Part shown: one piece after another, positions 13,347 through 22,110 of the stretch
Layout: each line of letters starts with the position of its first letter
How positions within the stretch are numbered: the first letter of the stretch is position 1
From: Rhabditophanes sp. KR3021
Lineage: Eukaryota; Nematoda; Chromadorea; Rhabditida; Alloionematidae
NCBI GenBank assembly: GCA_963281155.1
Contig: CAUJLY010000004.1
Location: 806,001 to 870,000 of the forward strand
Direction: 5' to 3'
Length of the DNA: 64,000 bases
Program-made: the position numbers and the translations under genes
Notes under the pieces: generated by a model
Told to the model about the DNA's origin: nothing
The model's input: only the letters and a program-made list of their open reading frames with translations
Database searches by the model: none

Positions 13347-13786
13347 TGGTACTAAGTATTATGAGCAAGTGGTGATCTCGGTAATGGTCTTATCATGTAG
13401 GCATGTATGTGATAGATAGAACGATGGGTGTCTATTACATCATGTTTACTTTTAGTTTGAATGATTGCAGAAGGTTGATTCGATTTAAATGTACCATGAT
13501 ATACAATCGTTAAATTAACTTTTCCATACTTTCTTTTCTCTACAGCCAGTTTTAAACATTTCAGTAATGTAGGATCTCTTATTCCATCTAGCAACATACA
13601 ATGTTTATCGTCATTTCGTCTTGTTATATTGGGATTAAATAATGTGGTATGCCAATTTTAATTTTGCTGTTTATAAAATACTTTTAAGAAATGAGACTCA
13701 AAAAAGTATCCGATTTATGATTAATTCGGATGAAGGTTGCCTAAATAATTTTCAATTTAATGCAATTAACTTGCAAATAACTTCAA
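13347..13786. other. Short intergenic region upstream of the esterase
   Basis: Contains an 81-codon minus-strand open frame (13352-13597) directly abutting the esterase start. It has no recognisable domain and no splice link to the esterase, so it is not called as a gene. Confidence 0.4.
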
Positions 13787-14538
13787 ATCTCTAACAGAAG
13801 AATTTCCAAATAATGACAAATTTACTAGCAAAGTAAAGACTCTAGAAATTAAGTTAGTGGAATTTGATAACTTTTCTAAATTTAAAGAGTCTAGTAATTT
13901 CGCTAAACATTTAATTATTTAAAATCAGTTACTCTACAAGCAGATACTGATGATGTTACGATGAACACTCTATTTTCATTTATGTTGCAAGAATTGCCAA
14001 AAACGTCAACAAAGTTACATATTGAAGAATGTGAGCATACATCATTTGAGTGTTCTTTAAATATGACTGACATTTTTTCACAGCTTAAGGAATTTACTTT
14101 GCGATATCGTGAAGATAAGTTATATCAAAACCATGCTCTCAATTGCTTTTCCAAAATTTGGTTGTGCTTAATTTAGATTGCATTGCAGATCGTCCATTTT
14201 TATCTCTAAAATCCCTTAAAATGTGAACGTTGCTTTGTAAAAATGGTAAAGATGAATATCCGTTTTGTTCAGGTAAACACATGGAGTTTGAAAAGCTCTA
14301 TAAACTTAAATTTTCATGTAAAAAACGTATTGAAAAGAAAAAATATATACGATATAAAATCAGAACACAGTTTCAATATGCAGCCTGTGTTTCTCAAAGA
14401 CTTAAATCTCCATTCAAAAATATTTCAAATACTTATAATACGGAAAGCATAGTTAGATATGTTCATTTTATAAAAAGTACTGACTGGGGATTGTATGTTA
14501 AAACTTCACATTGCGATCAAGAAACTTATATTGCTTAA
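13787..14538 (+). pseudogene. F-box/leucine-rich-like protein relic
   Basis: A run of protein-like blocks on the plus strand in at least three frames. The blocks read like the C-terminal repeat region of nematode F-box-associated proteins: short hydrophobic strands alternating with Leu-rich helices, e.g. TLEIKLVEFDNF near 13840, LHIEECEHTSFEC near 14010 and LNLDCIADRPFLSLKSLK near 14170. The last block, 14230-14538, keeps a 102-codon open frame. Frame changes occur near 13917 and 14140, with stops near 14225. No splice sites repair them. The family assignment rests on general pattern, not on a diagnostic motif, and the F-box itself was not found. Confidence 0.4.
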
Positions 14539-14842
14539 TATTATTTTGTTGAATTGCTTAATTATTTTAAGTTGTGATAGTAAAAAATCGTATGATACAT
14601 CTTATTTATTTTTTTCAAATTCGCTACTGACTTTTTTCATGGAGGATAAGTATTCTAAATTACATCCTTTATAATTTTTATATTGAATTTGCTACCTCTT
14701 TCATAAAATTGGAATTTATAAATGTATTTGTATATGAATCCTTTAAATTCAAATTATAAAACAACAACAAAGTATAAATAAGATGCTTTTTGATCATAAT
14801 TTCATAGTCTTCTCTTGCCTTAGAAATCAACGCCACCTCACT

Positions 14843-15066
14843 ATGGTCAACGACTCTCAAGCACCCGGGATTTTTGATGGACCAAACCCTCTTCTCCAAG
14901 CTCCAAATAATCCAGTTGCTGAAGAACAAGGAGGTAAGAAAGTAAAAAAGGGTCCATCCTCTCGGTTGAAGGCACTGCCACGGTTGATAGCATTGCCAAA
15001 AATGTTTGGTTAATTATTTTTGGCATGCCAATATTTAGTGCCATTCAGCAACTCATTAATTTCTAA
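14843..15066 (+). CDS. Small tail-anchored membrane protein
   Basis: Unrecognised 61-aa protein. Model: exons 14843-14933 and 14972-15066, joined in phase 1 over a 38-nt intron (GGAG|GTAAGAAAG ... TTGAAG). The ATG is 20 nt after a strong splice acceptor (TCTTCTCTTGCCTTAG) with no upstream donor, as expected for spliced-leader trans-splicing. The N-terminal half is Pro/Asn-rich. The second exon encodes one hydrophobic helix, NVWLIIFGMPIFSAIQQL, at the C-terminus, as in tail-anchored proteins. If the intron is retained, the frame instead ends at 15013 after a basic tail (56 aa, no membrane segment). The spliced form is preferred because the intron length and phase fit the other genes here. A minus-strand open frame over the same bases is a shadow. 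Confidence 0.55.
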
Positions 15067-15772
15067 AAAGACATCATACATACAATTATATACATTAATT
15101 TACATTACTTTAATAATAAACTTTAAAATATATTGCTTGTTATTTTGTGTTCCATTATATTATAATTTTTGATGATATGTTAAAAATTAACATGTAAGAA
15201 ATTATATCTGATCAATTATGTAAAGTTGTTTTTATTACATATAAGAGTCTCCTTTTTTACGTATCACACTCTTTTATGCTGCTTGTCATCTGACATCTTT
15301 AGTTTACATATAATAAACTCTTTGCTTATCTTTTGTTTGTGTGGATCTTGACCCTGCGAATCTTCGAACAATTATAAACTGAATTTAAATAAGTAGTGTT
15401 GGAGCTGTTCAAAACAATTATTAAATTCAAATTATGGTCTAAATTTAAATATAATTGAGAAGCGTTGGAGCATTTCATAACAATTGGTGAATTATGTAGT
15501 GTAAGAGAGTTGAAAAGTATAAATTATCCTTATAGTTTTGTGAATCAAAAAATCAGTTGCACACAACGCTTTTATTACTTTAGTTGGCAGGGAATTATTA
15601 AGATACAAGGCGAAAAAATGAAAAATATTAAGAAGATCTTATTGAATTAAGTTATGACTATAAATAATCAAATATAAAAGTATTTCCAAACAAATAGCTG
15701 CAGTTAAAGTTTTATTAAAAGCAAAACATATTAAGAAGGCATATAAATTAAAATTAGTTAAATTACAAGTTA
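15067..15772. other. AT-rich intergenic region
   Basis: About 700 bases between convergent genes. An AATAAA-type signal near 15110 fits the end of the small plus-strand gene. A 61-codon open frame at 15465-15650 has no features and is not called. Confidence 0.5.
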
Positions 15773-18477
15773 TTAAGAGATATTATTTTTGATAAAAGAA
15801 ATTGCCTCTTCCCGTTTCTTGTGCTTAAATTCTGACCCCTGCCCGATGTGCTTTACAGCCACAAGTGGAAAGAGATCTCCAATTTGAAAAGTGTACTCGC
15901 GAAAGCTTGTAATAAACATCTGTTTTTCACCACCAAGTTCATTTAAGTAGGAAGCAACCATCTTTCCGAAAGGTGTATCAAAGGGAGCATCTATTTCATC
16001 TAGAAATAAGAAGGGAACACCAGTCAATTGAACTAAAGCGAAAACGAAACAAAGCCCAATAATACTTTCTTGACCACCAGAAAAAGCTGTTGCTGATCGA
16101 ACTTCTCCGGCAGAAGAGAAGGCAGCTCCCACATTTATTCCTACATTTTCAGTTAATCCATCGCCAATTGTCACTTTTTCAATCTTTAGACGAATCCGTC
16201 CCCCATCAGTAATCGTTTCAAAGATGTTTGATGTTGTTTTGCAGAAGGATTTGAGGGCTTCTTCGTCCTTCTTTTCCAAAATAAGGGATGTTTTCTTGTA
16301 TTGGACATTTACTTCAGCCAACTGCTTGAGGTACTTTTTAACATCAATCACCAAGTCTGAATAAGTGTCAATTAGACCACTTACACCTCCATTATTGTTG
16401 ACGGTAGATCCAACCTTCCCAAGTTCTTTATTTACCTTATTCAAAGCACTTTTCAGTTGATCAAGTGTTTGAGCAGAAAGTTCAAGGGGTATTTCTTCAT
16501 GATTGCCTGATTTCTCAAATCGCTTCAAGGATTTCGCAAAGCTTTCTAAATCATTGTAGGTTCCTTTTTCTTTAAGGCCACAGATCTTAATTTCGTTTTT
16601 GACATTACAAATTTGCTCCTTGACTTTCACTACTTGTTCTGTCACAAATTGTCTTCTATCTCTATTGATATCTGAGATAGGGCATGACTCGAGTAGTGAT
16701 GTAATGACTACTTCTGTTCCATGTACTTCCATGACCTTTTCCAGTCTTTCGATATTTGACTCAGCCAACTTCAAGTCATTTTGATAGTCTGTCTTTTTCT
16801 GATGGAACTTTTCGAGTTCAACAATTTGTGGATCAGAATTCCACTGTTCCTTCAAGTTTGTTAATTCTTCGAGACATTTTCTATAGTCGTTTTTTAAGAC
16901 TTGTAAATTCGAAGTAGTCCAGTCGTATTTACTAACTTTCTCCAAAAACAAGATCTCCTCAGTCATCCAAATAATGTCTTCATTTGCACCCATCATATTT
17001 TCATACATCTTGCCAAGATTAAGTTTATGTTTTTGAACCTGCATACAGATAATATCCATTTTTCTTAAGAGTTCTTGAAATTCCAGGAGAACATGCTGAA
17101 ATGCCACTTCCTCATCTTCAAAGGCTTTCATCAATTTTTGATAGCACTCCGTTCCATCCTTACAAAGTTTACCAATAGGAAGATCAAGTTTCTTTAGTTC
17201 ATTTACTGCATCATTAAACTGTTTATCAACGTGAGTAACACCCAACTTGGCAGATTTAAAATTTTTCTTTAAATTCAACAAACTATCTCCAACTCCTTTT
17301 TTGAACGAGTCGCGGTTTGGATACCTTATCATAACCATAAGAACTTTCTTGAGATGAGTAGTCTTTTCTTTTAAATCCTTCATCTGATCTCTGTTGTAGG
17401 AGTCAGAAATAGTTAACCCGGCATACTGAGCGGTAATTTCTCCATCGAGCAATGAAAGTCGTTCAAGAAGTGAACTCTTTTTCATAGTTTCTTCTTCAAA
17501 CAAATTCTTCTCAAGCTCATCCATTGATTGCCTCTTTTTGATACTACCCAACTTTGCTTCATAAAGTTCTTCTATTTCTTTGAATTGGGACATTTCTGAT
17601 TTAATGACCTCGTCTAGAACTCCTTTGTTCTTAATTAGATTTCTGTACTCTGCTTTAAAGAAGTTAGTTTGAGTTTGTAGCTCATCCATTTGATTCAGAC
17701 TTTCGGTCAACCCCAACTTTTTTGAGTCAATTTGTCCCAATAGATCAGATCTTTCCTCAGCAGCTTCCATAGCTGCAATTTCTTTTTCCAACCGTTTCTT
17801 ATTCTCGCAAAGCAGGTTTTTTCTTTCATCTTTCTCCAGAAGCTTTTTGACCCTATCGCATTCTTTGTTCTTTGCTTTCAAATTCTCTTCTAACATAACC
17901 TTATTCTTTGCCAACTCCATAAGAGTGTCCTCAATATTCTTCCTTTTCAAATCAAAAGTCTCAATCTTGTCTTTGATCCATCCTAACAACTTATCACTTT
18001 GCAGGATATTGATAGACTTGATTTCACCTTGACCAATAAATCCACCAGCTAAATTGGATCCATTATTGACTGTTTCCGCAATGGCTTGCCTAAATGCTTC
18101 CTGTTTACAGACAACTCCATCTACTTTGAACACCAATTTAGTTAGGGTAAAAACCTTCTCTACTTCAACCCAATTATTGCTTTCATTATCTCCCATTATC
18201 ACCGACACAGAGCTTTCTGTTTGGCTAAATCGAATCAGCTTTCTCATGTCAGCCTTGGTAAGCGAGTCACTTTTTTCATCAAATAGGTGGCGGAGGGCAG
18301 TGTGTACATTTGATTTTCCAACCCCATTCTTTCCATAAACGATGACTTTTCGAAAGTCTTTGCAGCTGATCGTTTGATTCGACCCTATAGATTTGAAGTT
18401 ACTGATCTTGATCTAAAGTAAGGAGATGATTAGTTTACTATGAACAGTACTTAATTTACCTGTTTAATCTCGAACAT
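15773..18477 (-). CDS. Short SMC3-like ATPase, apparently without a normal hinge
   Basis: Head-coil-head protein of the SMC family, most like SMC3, the cohesin subunit that holds sister chromatids together. Exon 1 is only 18 nt (18460-18477); exon 2 is 15773-18412 and uninterrupted; total 885 aa. Walker A is GKNGVGKS at 33-40. An SMC3-like stretch GFIGQGEIKSIN follows at about 130-141. Long coiled coil fills the middle. The C-terminal head has the signature FSGGQ at 783-787 and the Walker B/D-loop LFLDEIDAPFD at about 808-818, then an SMC3-like end. SMC3 proteins are near 1,200 aa; the shortfall falls in the centre, where no glycine-rich hinge was found. A weak echo of the SMC3 hinge (IRYPNRDSFKKGVGDSLL) lies near 368-385. 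The signature starts with Phe instead of Leu. It is probably a diverged paralogue rather than the working SMC3. Confidence 0.85.
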
Positions 18478-18959
18478 TCTTTACCACAGTTCTTTTAATT
18501 AAATTAGTGTTGTTTAAATGCAACGCTTTGCAAAATCAGGCAACTTCCAATTAAGAGTCACCTGTATGTTGATGACTCTAAGTAAACGGTCTAAACAGGC
18601 GAAATCTACACGATTCGTATTCTCAACAACAAACTTCAATCAAATCTAATTACATATTCAATTAAGTTTATTATCTCAGTCAAAAAAGCGATGAAGAAAT
18701 CTACCCTCTCTCTCCTAAAAGCTAATTGTCACAAAAGCAAAAAACCTAAGAAGGACAATTATAACAATATCACCGGTTACTTTACAAAAGACACAATACC
18801 GATGGACTGAGGACAAATAACACAATAGACAAAAAATGTACCTCCTTAAACTGTATCAAATGCCCGTCTTTTTGGTTACTTTGATTAAAAATTTAATCTA
18901 ATACATAAATAAAAAGGGAATATGGGGAGGTGTATACTTTTTAATTTAAATAAAATATT
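18478..18959. other. Intergenic region between divergent features
   Basis: Lies between the SMC3-like start on the minus strand and the SPT6 relic on the plus strand. No ORF or repeat of note; may hold the promoter of the SMC3-like gene. Confidence 0.45.
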
Positions 18960-19655
18960 ATTTCCTTGCATCAGTAATCGCTTCTGCAAAGGTCCTCTTA
19001 AGTTTGACCGTGAAGGAAGAACTAAAAATATTGAAAAACTTAAGGATCTTATCGAGAGAAGGAAGCCACGTGGAATTGCTATTGCTGCCGAGAATGTTGA
19101 TTCGACCCGAATTTTGAAAACCTTCCAAGAGGCTATACTTGAGTTAGAGATGGACAACAGAATTAGAAGAGACATTGATCTTAAATTAGTTGACGAAGAC
19201 GTTGTTCATGTTTTGTCTAATTTTGAAATGGCCGAAAACGAATTTTCTGGACAATCTCTTTATCCAAACGTTAAAGGAAAACAATTTGGGAGAGTATGGA
19301 CACATCATTCGTGACATGAAAGTAGAATTTAAAGATCAATTCCGTGGCAGGAGATTCCCTGCAAAAACAAGAATGGATTATGAGAAAGAAGTGCCTAATT
19401 ATCCCAAAACCTAATCTGACCAAAAAAGCGGCCGAGCTATTCGAGAGACTTGTTCATGAAGATCCTTCGATGTATCCAGTTGGAAAAATTGTATGTGCAA
19501 ATTTTATTCGTGCAGCTTACAAGTCATTAGGTGATAAGATATCAGATGAAGTTAAGAGATGTCCTGCTGACGACCATGAACACTACAAATGCTCAAACTG
19601 TCAGCAGGAAAACTTCAATGATCCTGATGATGTTTGCCTTAACCCAACATGTATT
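18960..19655 (+). pseudogene. emb-5: Decayed internal fragment of SPT6 (transcription elongation factor)
   Basis: SPT6 (EMB-5 in C. elegans) is a nuclear histone chaperone travelling with RNA polymerase II. The first block (about 18990-19290) matches its YqgF/RNase-H-like domain: ENLK-type helix, KPRGIAIAAENVDSTRIL, then LKLVDEDVVHVLSNFEMAENEF. The second block (about 19285-19410, next frame) matches the region before the S1 domain (IRDMKVEFKDQFRGRR). The third (19420-19655, another frame) contains AAELFERLVHEDPSMYPVGKIV and the Cys-pair segment CSNCQQENFNDPDDVC. In SPT6 the first two blocks are separated by a few hundred residues that are missing here. Frames change by one base without room for introns, and no N- or C-terminal SPT6 parts flank it. 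A working SPT6 gene must lie elsewhere. Confidence 0.8.
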
Positions 19656-20084
19656 ATTTTTCACTTCAACCTTATAATAATCTACATCTCATACAGAACA
19701 TCTTTCAGCGTAAGCAGAACATTTCACCAACGAACAAAGTACATCAACTATCATCATTTTGTTCAAACTCATCAAATTGCCACATGTTCAAATGGCTAGA
19801 CTCTCTTTAAAATCTGCCTCTCATAAGGAATTATTTTCAGCTAAACAGAACGTCTTACCAACAAGCGATTTACATTACCAGGCATTACATCATTTCATTC
19901 ATCCAATTACAACATCTTGGAATGGGTACACAAATTTGGATTTTAGTTCAACGTGCCAACAGTCCATTATCTCCATCTCATTCACTCTTTTAGATGTCAT
20001 CCTATCGTGCCTTCGTTCTTAATTTACCACAAATTGTCATCCATTTCCTCTCTTTATAGATATTCATTATTAATAAAAGCAAGT
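19656..20084. other. Upstream region of the RGG-protein gene
   Basis: Open plus-strand frames here have no domain content. A good splice acceptor (TCTCTTTATAG at about 20049-20059) lies 26 nt before the next ATG and probably marks spliced-leader addition. Confidence 0.5.
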
Positions 20085-21125
20085 ATGCCTCAAGAAGATC
20101 GATATGAGTCCCGTGGAGGGCACAGGGAATCCCGAGATTACAGGGATGACCGCAGAGAAAGCAGTTCTAGAAGCGAAAAGAGAGATCACCGTTATGGTGG
20201 AGATAGAGATGAAGATCGGGGTGGTAGAAGGGACGATCGGTATGCATCTGACAGACCTTCATCTTCTCGTGGAGACCGTGATGATAGACGTGGAGATGAA
20301 AGACGGCCAAGTGGTGGGGATGATCGCCGGGGAACCAGAAGAGATGATAGGTATGATGATAGACATGGGGCATCCTCTGCTTCCAGAGATGTCAGGGGAG
20401 GCGAAGATCGCCGTGACGACAGAAGGGAAGAAAGACGTGGTGGAACCGATAGAAGAGGTGATGAAAGGGGAACTGACCGACGCGAGGACAGAAGAGGGGA
20501 TGAGCGAAGAGGTGCCGGTGATGACACAAGAGGGTATGAAAGGAGAGGTGAAGACAGGAGAGACGCTCCTCGCAAAGACTATGGCTCAGAATCAAGACCA
20601 GAACGGCGGGAATATGGTGCATCTGAACCGAGAAGAGACTTCGGAGACAGACCAGCTTACGGGGACCGCCAAGAAGGTGGCTTCAGAGGTCGTGGGGGTT
20701 TTGAGCGCGGAGGTTTTCGTGGAGGCAGAGGAGGACGTGGTGGTGGCCGTGGGGGCAGAAACCAAACAGTCTACAGCATAAGACTTGACGAACTCGATGA
20801 AAATTGTGGACCAGTCGATCTTATGAAGTTTGCCATCGAGAAAGTCTCGCTTCCAGATGTCGCAGATGTCACTGCTCCTGGAATCGGGATAATTGGATTC
20901 CACGATCGCTGCAAGATGGAAGATTTGAGGGGGATCCTTGAAAAGGACAACAAAATCCCGATGTTCAATGGGAAATACACAGCAGCCAAATTCAAGGAAG
21001 TGACCAATGAAGATGCCAGCGGTGGAAGCGGTGGAGGTTTCCGCGGGGGTCGTGGTGGGTTCAAAAGGCCTTTTGATGCTGGGCCTCGTGGTGGTGGTGA
21101 TGACTACGGGAAACGTCGCTACTAG
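20085..21125 (+). CDS. RGG/RD-repeat protein with a C-terminal RRM-like domain
   Basis: Probable RNA-binding protein, 346 aa, single exon. The start is the ATG just after a strong acceptor at 20059; the frame remains open upstream but has no ATG of its own that fits this signal. Residues 1-200 are dense in Arg-Asp, Arg-Gly and Asp-Arg repeats, followed by a GGFRGGRGGRGGGRGG block near 205-225. Next comes a compact segment of about 80 residues (from NQTVYSIRLDELDENCG to TAAKFKEVTN) whose predicted order strand-helix-strand-strand-helix-strand fits an RRM-like fold. It has no classical RNP1 or RNP2 motif. The tail is RGG-rich again. The gene is clearly richer in G than its surroundings because of the repeats. 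The large opposite-strand ORFs here are shadows of this composition. No specific orthologue was recognised. Confidence 0.85.
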   Translation: MPQEDRYESRGGHRESRDYRDDRRESSSRSEKRDHRYGGDRDEDRGGRRDDRYASDRPSSSRGDRDDRRGDERRPSGGDDRRGTRRDDRYDDRHGASSASRDVRGGEDRRDDRREERRGGTDRRGDERGTDRREDRRGDERRGAGDDTRGYERRGEDRRDAPRKDYGSESRPERREYGASEPRRDFGDRPAYGDRQEGGFRGRGGFERGGFRGGRGGRGGGRGGRNQTVYSIRLDELDENCGPVDLMKFAIEKVSLPDVADVTAPGIGIIGFHDRCKMEDLRGILEKDNKIPMFNGKYTAAKFKEVTNEDASGGSGGGFRGGRGGFKRPFDAGPRGGGDDYGKRRY

Positions 21126-21571
21126 ATGGCATTTAAACACTTGGGGATTTGTCTTGTTTCTTTTCGTATTTCTTTTTAATCATATTTGCTACATATCAAA
21201 AAGGAAGCTTCAATTCAGTAATATTTATTCTATATTATTAAGTTTTTTAATCATTTGTTTATATTGAAACTTTTCTAAAATAAATTTTGTTTGTAAAAAT
21301 CAACTGTGTTTTTGAATTTTATCAGATACTTTGTGTATTGTCAAATCTTTTTTGTACATTATCAAGTCTTTTCGTACATTATTAGCGTATTACTGATACT
21401 ATTTTGTACAAAACCACCACCCAATTGAGCAAAATGAATGAAACATATTGAATGATAATGTAATGTATATTATTGTTATCATCAACAAAACAACGACCTT
21501 TGTTAACTTTATTTTTTATCAAAGCAAATAAAAATGATTCCTTAATGAGACATATAATGATAATCTTATCA
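21126..21571. other. Convergent intergenic region
   Basis: 3' ends of the RGG gene (+) and the thrombospondin-like gene (-). AT-rich, with an AATAAA near 21280. TGTACATTAT-like blocks recur around 21350-21400. No gene seen. Confidence 0.5.
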
Positions 21572-22067
21572 TCATCCCCACCGATGTTTAACATTGCCTC
21601 CCTTTTGATGTCCACCACTTTTGTGCCCAGCTTTGATTAGAACTCTCGTTTCAGCTCCGACCAAGCAGATAACTCTGGGTTTTTGGGTACTTTTGTCTAT
21701 AGATGAGTGGTAACCTTCACAACAGGTTGGTTTGGGTGCGTAACACCCTTTGGAGTTGGCGCTTTCGTCACAGGTCCCTGAATTGTCTAATTTGGTTGAG
21801 TCGCCTCTAAAGGATTTATGTGGGTTATCTAATTAATTTAACAAAAGACAATACTTACTGGCATCTAATTTCTGGACAATCGGAATTAGGTTGGCAGGTT
21901 CGGACATCAGTAACCGGTTTTCCGCAACGACCACAATCTGCCGAACATCCACTTGAAGCACTCCATTCACTCCATGATCCTTGGCATGTGCTTTCTTGGG
22001 TTGTTTGAGTCGAGGCTAACCCAATTAAAAGAAAGATAGTAAAAGTTAAAAGAAAAAATGAATTCAT
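21572..22067 (-). CDS. Small secreted thrombospondin-type-1-like cysteine-rich protein
   Basis: Extracellular protein of 147 aa from two exons, 21859-22067 and 21572-21806, joined in phase 2 over a 52-nt intron (GTAAGTATT ... CCTTTAG). The signal peptide ends around residue 20 (LASTQ). The next segment, WSEWSASSGCSADCG, is the opening of a thrombospondin type 1 repeat. Two further Cys clusters follow (CGRCG...CQPNSDCPEIRC and CDESANSKGCYAPKPTCC). The chain ends in a Gly/His/Lys-rich tail. A matrix or cuticle-associated role is plausible but not shown. Confidence 0.8.
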
Positions 22068-22098
22068 GCTTCAATACATTCTAGTTTCCTTTTTATCT

Positions 22099-22110
22099 CG
22101 TTTATATACT
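22099..22110 (-). promoter_or_regulatory. TATA box of the thrombospondin-like gene
   Basis: On the minus strand the sequence reads AGTATATAAACG about 32-43 nt before the ATG, a good TATA box at usual spacing for a short 5' UTR. Confidence 0.5.

Noticed and set aside
13352..13597. 81-codon minus-strand frame abutting the esterase start
   Set aside because: No domain, and it cannot be spliced to the esterase, which has its own good start and signal peptide.
20192..20622. Long minus-strand open frames opposite the RGG gene (Ser/Arg/Leu/Pro-rich)
   Set aside because: Mirror translations of the Arg-Asp repeat coding sequence, with no domains or splice sites.
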